NCBI GenBank assembly: GCA_003263775.1
Contig: JYJJ01000079.1
Coordinates: 744,001-808,000, forward strand
Reading direction: 5' to 3'
Source of the DNA: Vibrio maritimus
GTDB lineage: Bacteria > Pseudomonadota > Gammaproteobacteria > Enterobacterales > Vibrionaceae
DNA: 64,000 nucleotides
Shown here: one piece after another, positions 1-10,450 of the stretch
Numbering within the stretch: position 1 is the stretch's first letter
Layout of the letters: each line of letters starts with the position of its first letter
The notes under the pieces: model-generated
What the model was told of the DNA's origin: nothing
The model's input: only the letters and a program-made list of their open reading frames with translations
Databases searched by the model: none
Made by a program: the position numbers and the translations under genes

Positions 1-522
1 TGGCTCGGAACTCGTTGCCATGGCCTTATCGGTGGTGACGACAACCAAATAGCTCGGCGCGCTCCCATCAGGATAGCGGTTTGGAACCGAATACTCTCCA
101 ATAAAACCCGATTTGTACAATAGCGAACTTTCGCGATGCTGAACGGCTTTATCGTCAATCACATCAATAACTTGATAATTGCTGTCTAATATAAGCACGG
201 TAGGCACTAAGACTTGTTTGTCGATCACTGAGTACACAGTAAGATCGATGTTGCCTAACGCATTAGGCAGTTTTATTCCTTGAGCGAAACTGCGCCCCGT
301 CTTTAGCGCTACTTTCGCGGACAGAGGGGTAAGTAAAACGTCCAACGAACCAGGCTCTGTGACATTTTGATAATTGAGATTTTCCAGTGACTGGCAACAC
401 CCTTGAGCCGAGGCAAGCTGCTCATACCCGAGCACATCATCACCGCTTGGTACGATTTGATCTTGTTTCGCACAACCAAAGGTCGTCGCGAGTACTATCG
501 CGAGAATGGTTTGTCGTAACAT
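1..522 (-). CDS. malM: MalM-like maltose-operon lipoprotein, 3' end beyond window
   Basis: The gene reads from ATG at 522 toward position 1 with no stop, so its C-terminus lies outside the window. The N-terminus (MLRQTILAIVLATTFGC) is a lipoprotein signal peptide with the lipobox cysteine at residue 17. The following text (VLIL-type strands, a 'KSGFIGEYSVP' stretch) fits the MalM periplasmic family by memory, and the position directly after a LamB gene on the same strand is the usual lamB-malM order. MalM's exact role is unknown; it is periplasmic and maltose-operon linked. A terminator-like hairpin separates it from lamB, so it may have its own promoter. Family assignment is moderate. Confidence 0.65.
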   Translation of the reverse strand, partial: MLRQTILAIVLATTFGCAKQDQIVPSGDDVLGYEQLASAQGCCQSLENLNYQNVTEPGSLDVLLTPLSAKVALKTGRSFAQGIKLPNALGNIDLTVYSVIDKQVLVPTVLILDSNYQVIDVIDDKAVQHRESSLLYKSGFIGEYSVPNRYPDGSAPSYLVVVTTDKAMATSSEP

Positions 523-579
523 GGCAACACTCCTTACTGCTTATGGCTACGTTATGGAATAAACTATTCTAACCAAAAA

Positions 580-591
580 GTAACCGCTTTC
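580..591. promoter_or_regulatory. Degenerate LacI-type operator upstream of malM
   Basis: GTAACCGCTTTC matches the GAAAGCGCTTTC/GTAAGCGCTTAC palindromes found elsewhere in this region, with one centre base changed. It lies about 58 bp upstream of the malM start. Weak on its own. Confidence 0.3.
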
Positions 592-621
592 ACGATATAT
601 TGTCAGAAAGTTAGAACTCAA

Positions 622-651
622 ACAAAAAAAGCCACTCTATAATAGAGTGGC
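622..651 (-). terminator. Intrinsic terminator after lamB
   Basis: Read on the minus strand, a 9-bp stem GCCACTCTA / TAGAGTGGC with a 3-base loop is followed by seven T. It lies between the end of lamB and the start of malM, so it should end or attenuate the lamB transcript. Confidence 0.8.
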
Positions 652-798
652 AAGATGAAATTAGCGTTGATAAAGCGAGAACCAAAACCCTTTATCTTTA
701 GCATAAACACAATATAAATCATGAATATTGTGAAAAATACGGATATGCTCTCTCCCCGTGATACACATATCCGTCCCCTCTATAGACAGTGGTTTACA

Positions 799-2081
799 TT
801 ACCACCACATATCCGCTTGGATACCTACTAGTAGGTCTGCCTTGTCGCGGTTTGAACCATCCAGGTATGTCGCTAGGAAGCGGATTTCTGGAGCAGGGCC
901 AAAGCCTGTGCCTACTGTCACTGTTGGTGCAATTGTCAGTTTGTAGTCATACGCACTGCCGCCAACATCATTTGCATCAGACCAGTCACCGTATTGATAA
1001 CCCGCTTCTGTAGCAATTGACCAATTCTTAGAAATTGGGAATGTTGGACGTACCATCGCCGATGCCAAGAATCTTTACCACGTTTTTCTAGATCATTATA
1101 TTGACCTTGAATAGAGTGGAAAATACTCACACCATTTTCGAAGAAGTAACCACCCCAAATTAACGCACGTGTTGATACGTCACCAGAGTCTACTTTCTTC
1201 ATATTTGCAGGACCAGCTGCGCCGCCGTAGCCTGGTTTCCATGCATTATAGGTAGTAATCGTACCACCTAAAAGCTGGCCAGAACCTAAACCTTTACCTG
1301 CTTGAGCGATATATTTAGTAAAGCCCTTTTCAGATAAACCAAATACCGTATCAGAATGATAGATACCGGTAATTTCCATACCTGTATCTGCATATTCTAC
1401 GTCATCAACGAAGTTATCTGGAAGGTATTTACCCATAGCGTGAACTTCGAAAGAACCGAAATTAACACCAATATGAGCCGAATGCATTGGGTTATTATCA
1501 TCGAGTCCCCAGTAACCACCCTCTGCATTGTCACTTGCGATATAAGCAAAATCCCATTTATTGCCACCAAGTTCAATACCTTCTACACCGACACCAGTAC
1601 CAGACATATCGGTATAGAAAAAGTCTGTCATAAAGATGTAATTATCTTTACCGTAGAAACGTTTACCACCCCACATTGTACCCGTTTCTGTCACACCATC
1701 AAATTCAACGAATGTCTCAATCAAGCCAATGCTACCATTCGCTGCATCCGCGTTAGTACCTAATTGGTTTTTACCCTCAGACTGCGCGTTGTCTGCACCA
1801 GCACGAGTCTTGATGCGAATAGCTTGACCGTCTGCAGTATCAAAGTTCTTTTGTAGAGCAAGCTCAAAGTGGTTGTCTGATTCGATACCTAGACGACCTA
1901 ACTTCTCCTTAGTTGCAGGGAATTTTGAACGTTTAAAGTCATCGTTCTTACTATACAATGCACCTGCACGGAAATAACCATGGAATTCGAAACCTTGTGT
2001 ATTTTCAGCGGCGATCACGTTTGAACTAGCAGCACTTAGACCAGCCATTAGGCAGGCAAGCGAGATTTGTGATAATTTCAT
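799..2081 (-). CDS. lamB: LamB-type maltoporin (one frameshift)
   Basis: Outer-membrane trimeric porin for maltodextrins or related oligosaccharides. The signal peptide (about 25 residues, ending ...NVIAA) precedes mature ENTQGFEFHGYFRAG, typical of LamB, and the protein ends in an aromatic pair (ADMWW) as beta-barrel proteins do. The reading frame breaks near 1067: the N-terminal part runs on to a false stop at 936, and the C-terminal part is in another frame. Adding one A to the AA at 1067-1068 restores KDSLASAMVRPTFP and a 427-residue protein, the normal maltoporin length. It precedes malM on the same strand and is divergent from a LacI repressor whose candidate operators lie upstream, so its substrate may be the sugar of that locus rather than maltose. 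Confidence 0.9.
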
Positions 2082-2357
2082 TATCAGCTCCTGATTTATT
2101 ATAAATTGTTTTCCGTTTTTTAAGTGCTAAGAAAATAAATTAGCAACCACTGCTTTTATTTAATTGGCACTAATATTTAGAAAGAGAATGAAGTCAGACC
2201 CCCACCTGAATTCACACTATCTCTAGTTTTCATCTCTCCCTTGAATAAAGAAAGAAAATAATTCATTGTTGCTTTTTCTATTACTCATCAAAATTTTGGC
2301 CGCAAGATACCCCCAGCTTTTAGCCGAAAATAATCATTTTTCCTGCGTCATTTTTAT

Positions 2358-2369
2358 GTAAGCGCTTAC
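2358..2369. promoter_or_regulatory. LacI-type operator GTAAGCGCTTAC
   Basis: Perfect 12-bp palindrome with the central CG step typical of LacI-family operators. It lies 277 bp upstream of the lamB start and 502 bp upstream of the repressor. Confidence 0.6.
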
Positions 2370-2488
2370 TTAAAGACGCTAACAGTGTTTTCGTTTGATC
2401 AGTTCTATCCTACGCCATACTCTTTCAATTACTCGATATAACGACACTTTCATGTGTCATTGATTTGTAAGCCACCTCCCACTATTTA

Positions 2489-2500
2489 GAAAGCGCTTTC
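2489..2500. promoter_or_regulatory. LacI-type operator GAAAGCGCTTTC
   Basis: Perfect 12-bp palindrome, identical to the site upstream of the ABC-transporter operon at 13201-13212. This shared sequence is the main evidence for a common regulon. Confidence 0.65.
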
Positions 2501-2644
2501 AAATTATGTGAAATTTTATGAGGAACAGTGACGATTGAAGCGCTTGTTCCTCATTGCTTGATAACCATATTAATAGCAGGTAAACATTATGTACACAGCG
2601 TCCAATTCAACGAATGAACAAAACATGAAGCCCATCACCAGAAA

Positions 2645-2656
2645 GAAAGCGCTTAC
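2645..2656. promoter_or_regulatory. LacI-type operator GAAAGCGCTTAC
   Basis: Hybrid of the two palindromes upstream, with the same AAGCGCTT core. It is closest to the repressor gene and may serve autoregulation. Confidence 0.5.
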
Positions 2657-2870
2657 TTTTACTAATGTGGCGTCTATCACTAAACGTGAGAAAGCAATTC
2701 GATATGATGCTTTCAAGCCTACAAATCGCAAGCCAGATCACAGAATGCCGTCGTGGATTATGCGTTCCACGCTCGGATTACCAATGACCTGTCTATTTGT
2801 AGTATAGTTACAAGGTGTTATTGAATAAATTTCCAATAATTTCAATAAGATTGAATGATAGGATCGAAAA

Positions 2871-3878
2871 TTGATTACGATAAAAGAAGTCGCAGAACTT
2901 GCCCAAGTATCCCAAGCGACGGTGTCGAGGACACTCAATGGTCACTCTTCTGTAAAAGAAGCCAACAAACAAAAAGTGTTTGCTGCGATGGAAGAACTGG
3001 GCTATCAGCCTAATACCTTCGCGCAAGCGCTTGCATCAAATCGCTCATGCAGTATTGGTATGCTCGTGGGTACTTTAGACGGTCCTTTCTATGGCCCGAT
3101 GATGCATGAAGTTGAGAAAGTGGTTCGTTCAGAAAATTACCACCTGATCATCACTAGCGGTCATGAAGAATATGACGAAGAACATGAGTCAATTCGTTTT
3201 CTGCGTTCAAAGAAAGTTGACGGTTTGGTACTCACTGTCGATACCCTTTCCGATAGTGAGCTACTGGAGATCTCTCGTCAAAATGAAGCGACAGTACTGA
3301 TTAACCGCTACATTCCGGAAATGGCCGATCGCTGTATTTGGTTAGATAACGAAAAAGGCGGCTTTCTTGCCACTGAGTACCTAATTAAGAAAGGTCACAC
3401 ACAAATCGGTTGTATCAGCGGTCAGTTAAGTAAAGTGGACAGTCGCGATCGTCTCCAAGGCTATCGCAATGCGCTAAGTCACTATGGTGTTGCTTATAAT
3501 CCGAATGCTGTCGTTGAAGGTCGATTCGATAATCAATGTAATCACGATGCGATTCGTCGTCTTTTGGATCGTGATATTCCACTCACCGCCATTTTCTGTA
3601 TGAACGATAACATCGCAATGACGGCATACACACTTTGCTTGGAGCGCGGCATCAAAGTTGGTGAAGATATTTCAATTATTGGTTTCGATAACGTACCTTT
3701 TGGTCAACATATGACACCAGGCCTCACCACCGTTGACTTTCCTATTCAAAAAATGGCCACCGCCGCCGCCAAGAAAGTCATGGCTATTGTTAAAGGTAAG
3801 AGTACCGCATCGCAGCCTATCGAACCCATTGAACCAAGTATTATCAGCCGCGGTTCAGTTAAGACATTGAGCAGTTAA
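2871..3878 (+). CDS. LacI-family transcriptional repressor of the oligosaccharide locus
   Basis: A 335-residue LacI/GalR protein. Residues 1-25 form the helix-turn-helix and hinge start (TIKEVAELAQVSQATVSRTL), followed by a type-1 periplasmic-binding-like effector domain with the usual 'IGFDNVPFG...TPGLTTVDFP' end. The start is TTG; no ATG precedes the HTH at a sensible distance. It is divergent from lamB and convergent with the phosphorylase gene. AAGCGCTT-centred palindromes stand at lamB/lacI, at the phosphorylase and at the ABC operon, which makes it the likely local regulator. The inducer is unknown but probably the imported sugar. Family is certain; the regulon is inference. Confidence 0.9.
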   Translation: MITIKEVAELAQVSQATVSRTLNGHSSVKEANKQKVFAAMEELGYQPNTFAQALASNRSCSIGMLVGTLDGPFYGPMMHEVEKVVRSENYHLIITSGHEEYDEEHESIRFLRSKKVDGLVLTVDTLSDSELLEISRQNEATVLINRYIPEMADRCIWLDNEKGGFLATEYLIKKGHTQIGCISGQLSKVDSRDRLQGYRNALSHYGVAYNPNAVVEGRFDNQCNHDAIRRLLDRDIPLTAIFCMNDNIAMTAYTLCLERGIKVGEDISIIGFDNVPFGQHMTPGLTTVDFPIQKMATAAAKKVMAIVKGKSTASQPIEPIEPSIISRGSVKTLSS

Positions 3879-3946
3879 TACACTCAGTAATTAATAAATA
3901 GCACCGCTAGCTCAAGTCTTAACACGTTTTTCTCCCATTCATTCAT

Positions 3947-3981
3947 AAAAAAGGCAGGACAATTCATTGTCCTGCCTTTTT
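3947..3981. terminator. Bidirectional terminator, lacI-family / phosphorylase
   Basis: An inverted repeat AAAAAGGCAGGACAA / TTGTCCTGCCTTTTT with a short loop lies between the convergent repressor and phosphorylase genes. A and T tracts on the two sides let it serve both directions. Confidence 0.9.
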
Positions 3982-3997
3982 ATTTACGCTTTGTTAT

Positions 3998-6900
3998 CTA
4001 GATAACCAGTTTTTCCGCTGGAATCGTCACGTATACCGCCTTAACCTGACCACTACGATCAAAAATGTGTTTGCTTAGATTCTCAGGAATCATATTCGAC
4101 ACTTTTTCAATCTTAGGACCATTTACTAACTCCACGGTAAGAGACACTTCGTTTTGCTCTTCACTCAAGGTGTACACAAATGGTACCTGACACAATGTGA
4201 ATGCAAGACTACCTACTTCTACATCAATTTGATGCTCCTGACCATTAAGGTCGAAGTAGTCAAACGCAACTGGCTCAGTTAAGAACTCAGACTTATCGAG
4301 TAAGTTCGGAGTAATCTGAATCTCACCATCCGTGATAGCAATACCTAGCTCACCGAAGCGTGTGATCACTTCTTCTTTCACCTGACCTGTCATACCTGGT
4401 TGCTGTGCGCCGGCTTGTTTTGGTGTGTGTGAGTATGGGTCAGTTGGGAACGCACCATAGACTAGAGGCGTTTTATTGAAACCAATACCTTCACGAACTC
4501 GGTAGTAGAACTCAGCCAATTGCTTCGTTTTCTCTGTATTACCCAGCTCTACCCACGCTTGCTGATAGTTCTCTTGAACCGCTAGCAGTAGCTTTGAAAC
4601 CATGTGCCAGTAAATACAGCCCAAGCCTTCGTAGCCAAACATGGTGCCAGAACGCCCCGTAAACGCTTTATGATTGAAGGTCTGTTCGTAGATATCAGCG
4701 ACTTTCTCCCAATCCTGGCGACCAAAACGCGGATAGTCTGCAGCAACTTGTGCGATGCGTGCTTCCAGTACACCTGCATTTTCGAAATCAGCATTAAAGT
4801 GAACTCGGTTTTCAATATCTTGATTCACAATACGCTTGTCATCGTTCTCTAACATCGCTTGAAGCAGCGCGCTATTGTCCACGAGGTTCTTAGTAATGTG
4901 GTTCTTCTTCAAGAAAGCCGTTAAGTCACGGTCTGGATAAAGCATAAAGCTCAGTTGATCTTCACGGAACATCTCGCTGTCGAATAGCTTAGTGAGCAAA
5001 TCAACCGCTTGAGTCGCATCTAAGATACCCGCACTTAGAATAGCAACTTGGCCTTCAAGCATCGGATACAAGTACTCAACATTGGCACCATCACCTTGCA
5101 AATCAAGAATGTTGTATGCGTTATACAAGCCGTCTTCACGCTTGTTACTGTGGATCGTATGGTCAAGTAGCGTCTTGGATACGCGGAGTAGCTCTTCCAC
5201 TTCCGTCATCTCAACCGTCGACTTACCTGAGAAACCATTGGCATACACGCCCACACGGTACTCTTCTGCCACTTTTGCAAGCTTAGTCAGTAACGCTTTA
5301 CGTGACTGAGGCGTGATCTTCTCAACACGTAATGACGCGGCCGCTTCTGATAGCACCTCACTGGTTTTGGCCAGCCAAGTTGCGACTTCACTTGATAGCG
5401 CAACGTTAATTGGCGCACGGCAAATGAGTTTTTGCATGAAGGTAACGTAGCGGCGCATGTAGTACAGCGTCACCATAGACAAGCCATTACCAACAATCGC
5501 GTTGTTCGCATCATTCCACTCTGGGCGTTGCGTATTGAGCCAAATACCACCGTCGATCACGAAGTTGCTAAGCTTGGAAAGAAGCGGCACCAACAGTTTC
5601 TCTAGCAGGTTAACTTGGTAGACGTCGCCATTGCCACTCATCACCAAGCGACCGTCACTGCCCATGGTTTCCGTCAGTTCTTCAGTTGTCGCTTGCTTTT
5701 GCTCGTTGAACGTAACGGTGTCTTTCGGGTTAGCAAACAGCTGCTCGACACCAGAAATTTCATAAGGAACATTAGCGTAACTGTATGTCTCTTCACTTAG
5801 CCATTCGATAAGGTCGTTGCTTTGGTACTTATCAGCCAATTCAAGGAATTTAAGCAAGTAGATGATCTGGTGGTCACCCCAGTATCCAATGTTGCTCCAT
5901 GGATCATCTAGGTCTAACAGTTCCCAGTCGACACCCTCTTTAGTAATTCGGTAAGGGTTATAGCCATCAATGGTCGATGCGTTGACAAACTTCGCCACAA
6001 ACGAGCCGATGAAGTTTGGATAGCTGAGTGCCATCGCTTCCCAGTTTTGGAAAATATCGCGCCAGTTACCTTGGTACGCAAGCAAACGCTGACCTTCTTC
6101 ATCACGTACTTTGATTTCAAAATGGTTCCAAGGGCGGCTTGGATCACCATGCGACGACCGAATGTAAGTGGTAAATACTCGTAAGCCATACGCAGCAATT
6201 GCTGATCACCAGTATCTTTCGCCATAGATACCAATTGCGGGTGAGACAGGTTCTCTGGCAGCGTGCGCAGCAGTGCTGAGTGCTTCTCAACCACCTTCTT
6301 GTTAATACGAGTGAACGTTGCCAGTACATCGCTGCTGTCAAGCTTATAGCCATCAACAAATACGCCACCACGCATGTTGTTAAACAACACATTAGCATAA
6401 TGGTGAACCGCGGTCTCTTCTGATGACGTCAACTGCCATGCATCCGCACCGGCCATAAGTAACTTGAGTTCATCACGATTGGCTTTCACATCTTTTTCAA
6501 CAGTCGCTGCGATTTCATCGTCTAGGACAAACTGGTTTTTCAACACAGCAACGTCAGCGTGTGACTTATCGATATCCGCGATGATAGTCCAAGATTGAGC
6601 GTCACCAGCAGAAAGCGTTAACGACTGAGTGATAAGGAAGGCACCACGCTCACCACGGGTCAGAGATGCAGCATTCAGCGGCAATCCTTTACGGAAATTC
6701 GCCACATCTTTGGCGCTTAGCGTGACTTGCTGAGCATTCGGCGCGATACCGAATACCGTTGTTGCACGTAGTGATTCTGCTGGCTCAGCACGGTCGCTAA
6801 GCTTGGCGTACATGCTGTACGTTGCCATTGGCAAATCTTCAATGCGCTCGTTCCATTTGTACGCGTCGACTAGTGCGCTGCGCGTTTGCAAAGCTTGTAG

Positions 6901-7452
6901 TGGTGCACCGGAAGGCAGCAAGTTCTGAATACCGTCGATGATGTCAAACTCAACCGCGCTCTCGCCTAAGTTAGTCACATGCGTTTCACGAACGAAACCA
7001 AACTTGTCTGACGTAGACCAACTGTATTGATAGCCCAGCCCCAACGTATGGTTTAGTTCTTCAAAGATGATTTTATCGCCGACCGCGTTTTTATACAGAT
7101 TACGCTGCACGTCATACAAACCGTCGTGGTGCGGGTTAAACGGTTCCCAAAGCGCTGGTTTGCCCTCACCTTTTTTAACACGCAGTACCGCTTTTGAGCC
7201 AGTGTTGTCAGCATTCTCATGAATATGATCAACTGAACGATATGGGAATAACGCGTTCTCAGGGCGAATACGACCTGCAGATAGGCTTCCCGTTGAAGAG
7301 ATAAATAGCCAATGGTTGCTGGCAGAGACGACACTGATAAAAAACGGTGCCATCTGATCGACGTTAGAAATCTGATAAAAACGTTCGTCGTTGATAGTGA
7401 TAAATTTTCCGTGTACTTCAAACGCTTGATTAGCTTGTAATTGTTCCGTCAT
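3998..7452 (-). CDS. Large (about 1,150-residue) GH94-superfamily oligosaccharide phosphorylase (one frameshift)
   Basis: Probable cytoplasmic inverting phosphorylase that splits a beta-linked gluco-oligosaccharide with phosphate to a sugar 1-phosphate. It has no signal peptide. The N-terminal beta-sandwich region has the superfamily text 'STGSLSAGR...NALFPYRSVDHIH...TGSKA'; the barrel region has GNWRDIFQNWEA, STIDGYNPYRIT and GYWGDHQIIYLLKFLE. The length is well above chitobiose or cellobiose phosphorylase (about 800) and fits the long GH94, GH149 or GH161 types; I cannot choose between them, so the linkage (beta-1,2, 1,3 or 1,4) is open. Adding one G at 6151 restores GRRHGDPSRPWN and joins the two frames. 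I place the start at ATG 7452, because an operator lies at 7474-7485. It follows the ABC genes as the last gene of that unit. Confidence 0.8.
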
Positions 7453-7473
7453 ATTGGTCACTTCTGATTTTTT

Positions 7474-7485
7474 GTAAGCGCTTTT
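7474..7485. promoter_or_regulatory. LacI-type operator upstream of the phosphorylase
   Basis: GTAAGCGCTTTT carries the AAGCGCTT core inside the 66-bp gap between the last ABC gene and the phosphorylase. Its position implies a separate, repressed promoter for the phosphorylase and favours the start at 7452. Confidence 0.55.
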
Positions 7486-7518
7486 CTTCAAGGCGCAAAA
7501 TTTTTGGGATTCTTTAAG

Positions 7519-8492
7519 TTACATGTTGTGGCAACGAACAAAGTGTTGCTCAGAGATCTGTGTCGTCTCAGGCATCTCTTTGGTGCAAATCTCAGTTGCG
7601 TTCGGGCATCGTGTCGCAAATGGACAACCTACGCTCGATGGTTTCCAAAGAGGGATCTCACCTTTCTTCACGGCTAGATCACGACGACCTGCATTGCCCA
7701 CTTCTGGTACCGCTGACAGTAGCAGTTTCGAATATGGGTGCTGAGGGTTCTGAGTCACGCTATCGCTCTCGCCCCACTCCACCATATGGCCGACATACAT
7801 CACCGCTGTTTTTTCAGCAAAGTAACGTGCTGTCGCGATATCGTGAGTGATATACATGAACGAGATGCCATGCTTGTCTTTTAGATCCGCCATCAGGTTC
7901 AAGATGCCGAGACGTACGGACACATCGAGCATTGAAATCGGCTCATCCGCCAAGATCACTTCTGGATCAACGGCAATGGCACGCGCAATCGCTACACGCT
8001 GTCTTTGACCACCACTTAGCTCGTGAGGGAACTTCTCTGCGGTTTCTTTTACTGGCGTTAGACCCACCAACTCAAGCAAGTCATACACCAATTGTGGGAT
8101 GGCTTTCTTATCTGCACGGTTGTGAATCATCAACGGACGTGCAATGTGGTGATAAATCGTGTGCACTGGGTTTAGTGAGCCAAACGGGTCTTGGAAAATC
8201 ATCTGCACCTGACGTGCGTATTCCAACTGACCGTTGTTCTCAATGTACTCATTCAGTGGCACACCTTTGAAGTGGATATCACCTGCGGTCTTGTCATAGA
8301 TTTGAGTCAAGATACGCGCACCAGTACTTTTACCAGAGCCGGATTCACCTACAATCGCCAGCGCTTCACCTTTACGAAGCTCAAACGACACATCGTTTAC
8401 CGCTCGCATTAGGTTTGATTTCACCGATTGGCTAGAGGGAAATCTTTAACCAGGTTTTTTACCGATAGGATGACTTCATTACTTTGCATCAT
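7519..8492 (-). CDS. Opp/Dpp-type ABC transporter ATP-binding protein, second subunit (one frameshift)
   Basis: ATPase of an oligosaccharide importer of the peptide/nickel (Opp) class. It shows Walker A (GESGSGKST), the Q-loop (MIFQDPFGSLNP), the signature LSGGQRQRVAIARA, Walker B (VILADEPISMLD), and the C-terminal oligopeptide/dipeptide transporter extension with its CPFATRCPNA cysteine motif. The N-terminus (MMQSNEVILSVKNLVKDFPLA) lies in another frame; adding one T to the TT at 8428-8429 joins it and gives 324 residues. The start at 8492 has an AAGGAAATA ribosome site and lies 7 bp after the preceding ATPase gene. It resembles VC0616 of the V. cholerae diacetylchitobiose importer by memory. 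Confidence 0.9.
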
Positions 8493-8499
8493 TATTTCC

Positions 8500-9453
8500 T
8501 TAAACCAAATGACAAGAGACTTGACGGCCGTTCGCTAGCGTTGAAAGCGCAGGTTCTACTTTCTGACACTTCTCAAAACACTCACCACAGCGAGCTTGGA
8601 AATTACAACCTGTTGGAATATCCAAGAGGTTCACTGGGTTGCCTGGAATACCAAACAGTCTTTCTTTAGGACCATGAATCGTCGGGAAAGATGCCACCAA
8701 ACCTTTAGTGTATGGATGCTCCGGAGCGCCAAATACTTGCTGAGCTTCCCCTAGTTCAATCAAGTTACCAGCGTACATAACACCAATACGGTCTGCAATC
8801 TCACCCATTAGGCTCAAATCGTGACTGATGAACAAGATAGAGAAGCCAAACTTGGTTTTTAGGTCGTACAGTTCGTTAAGGATTTCGCGCTCAACCACCA
8901 CGTCCAGTGCCGTTGTTGGCTCATCCATGATGATGAGTTTTGGCTCAAGCGCTAACGCTACCGCAATGACCACACGCTGACGCATACCACCACTCAATTG
9001 GTGTGGGAAGCTCCCCATTCGGTCACCGTGAATACCAACGATAGACAGCAGTTCCACCGCCTTTTCGTGAGCTTGTTTATACGGAATTTTCTTGTGTGCC
9101 AAAATAACGTCAGTCAGCTGCTCACCAATGGTAATCACCGGGTTTAATGAGTTCATTGCACTTTGAAATACCACTGACACGTCGTTCCAACGGAACTGGC
9201 GCAGCTTACGGTCGTTCATTTTTAGTACATCTTCACCCTTGTACAGGATTTCACCTTCTGAGATAAGCGCTGGCGCTTTATGCAGACGAGAGATAGCAAA
9301 CGCTAGCGTACTTTTACCGCAGCCAGACTCACCGGCAATGCCTAACGTTTCACCTTCATTGATGGTCAAACTCACATTGTTTACCGCACGAGCGACACCG
9401 TTTGGCGATACGTAATCGACACAAAGGTTATTGATTTCAAGTAAAGCGCTCAT
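8500..9453 (-). CDS. Opp/Dpp-type ABC transporter ATP-binding protein, first subunit
   Basis: First of two ATPases of the importer, 317 residues. Walker A is GESGCGKST, the signature LSGGMRQRVVIAVAL, Walker B LIIMDEPTTALD and the H-loop ISHDLS. The C-terminal extension with a cysteine cluster (CNFQARCGECFEKC) is the family's iron-sulfur-like region. The start at ATG 9453 overlaps the upstream permease stop by 4 bp (ATGA), so translation is coupled; longer in-frame starts would intrude far into the permease. Confidence 0.92.
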   Translation of the reverse strand: MSALLEINNLCVDYVSPNGVARAVNNVSLTINEGETLGIAGESGCGKSTLAFAISRLHKAPALISEGEILYKGEDVLKMNDRKLRQFRWNDVSVVFQSAMNSLNPVITIGEQLTDVILAHKKIPYKQAHEKAVELLSIVGIHGDRMGSFPHQLSGGMRQRVVIAVALALEPKLIIMDEPTTALDVVVEREILNELYDLKTKFGFSILFISHDLSLMGEIADRIGVMYAGNLIELGEAQQVFGAPEHPYTKGLVASFPTIHGPKERLFGIPGNPVNLLDIPTGCNFQARCGECFEKCQKVEPALSTLANGRQVSCHLV

Positions 9454-10442
9454 CGTAGGCCTCTCTTTTTGTCTGCTTCTTTTTTCAGTTTGCGCCACAG
9501 CTTGATGTGTGGGCCAGTACGAAGTTTCGGGTTACTCACTTGGTCAATCGACATGTTAATCAGAGCCAGTGCACCACCAGTAATCGCCAGTGCCATTGCT
9601 GGAACCATCATTTCCCACCATGCGCCGGTGTAAAGTGAAGACGAAGTTTGTGCCCAGTAAAGCATTGAGCCCCAACTCACTTCCGTTGCATCACCTAGAC
9701 CAAGAATACCAAGACCGGCTTCCGCACCCATTGCGTAGATAACCGTGCCCAAGAAGCCACCAAATACGATTGAGATAAGGTTTGGCAGAATCTCTACCAG
9801 AATAATGCGAATTTTTGATTCACCCATTACTTCAGCAGAAATAATGAACTCTTTGTTACGGATTGCCATTGTTTGAGAACGTATCACCCTCGCGCCCCAC
9901 GGCCAGGAGGTGATACCGAGCAACACGGTAATAACGAGGGACCCCACCTGCCCTAAGAATGCTGCGAGTACAATCAATAATGGTAACTGCGGGAATACCA
10001 AAAATACGTTAGTTAAGAAGTTCAAGCGTTCATCAATCTTGCCACCAAAGTAGCCAGACGATACGCCTACTAGCACAGCGATACTCATCGCAATCACACC
10101 AGCAGTCAGCGCCACTGTGAGTGATTTGCGTGCTCCGTATAGCACTTGGCTGTAGACATCACGACCACTACGAGTAGAACCAAGCACATGCTCTGCGTTC
10201 GGTGCCACATGAGGGCGAGCAACGCGGCGCTCTGGATCATGTGTTGCCAATGCTGGAGCAAAGACGGCACCAGCCAGAACGATAGTCAGAAGAAAGCCAC
10301 CAATGATCGCTGGAGGATTGCCATAGAAAAAGGCGTACACCTTACCCAGTTTTGATTTGATATTCTTCCACGAGAAAGCAGATTCTCTCACCGCTAATTT
10401 GCTCTCGCGGTCATATTTATGAGCGTCAATTAACTTTTCCAT
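9450..10442 (-). CDS. Opp/Dpp-type ABC transporter permease, OppC-like
   Basis: Inner-membrane permease, 330 residues, with an N-terminal cytoplasmic stretch, a first membrane segment (IIGGFLLTIVLAGAVFA), the OppC-type 'HVLGSTRSGRDVYSQVLYGARKSL' region, and the EAA-like loop AEVMGESKIRIILVEILPN that contacts the ATPase. It pairs with the OppB-like permease 8 bp upstream and overlaps the next ATPase gene by 4 bp. Confidence 0.92.
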   Translation of the reverse strand: MEKLIDAHKYDRESKLAVRESAFSWKNIKSKLGKVYAFFYGNPPAIIGGFLLTIVLAGAVFAPALATHDPERRVARPHVAPNAEHVLGSTRSGRDVYSQVLYGARKSLTVALTAGVIAMSIAVLVGVSSGYFGGKIDERLNFLTNVFLVFPQLPLLIVLAAFLGQVGSLVITVLLGITSWPWGARVIRSQTMAIRNKEFIISAEVMGESKIRIILVEILPNLISIVFGGFLGTVIYAMGAEAGLGILGLGDATEVSWGSMLYWAQTSSSLYTGAWWEMMVPAMALAITGGALALINMSIDQVSNPKLRTGPHIKLWRKLKKEADKKRGLR

Positions 10443-10450
10443 AATACGGC

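Larger units (their letters stand above)
2082..2870. other. Divergent regulatory region, lamB / lacI-family
   Basis: This 789-bp gap separates lamB (minus) from the LacI-family gene (plus). It holds four AAGCGCTT cores (around 2360, 2491, 2538 and 2647). A 72-codon open frame at 2589-2807 is not convincing as a gene. I see no RNA gene. Confidence 0.7.

Noticed and set aside
1356..1763. 135-codon frame opposite lamB
   Set aside because: Antisense shadow of a clear maltoporin gene with no ribosome site or family match.
2589..2807. 72-codon open frame between lamB and the LacI gene
   Set aside because: No family recognised, composition looks non-coding, it overlaps an operator, and the ribosome site is weak.
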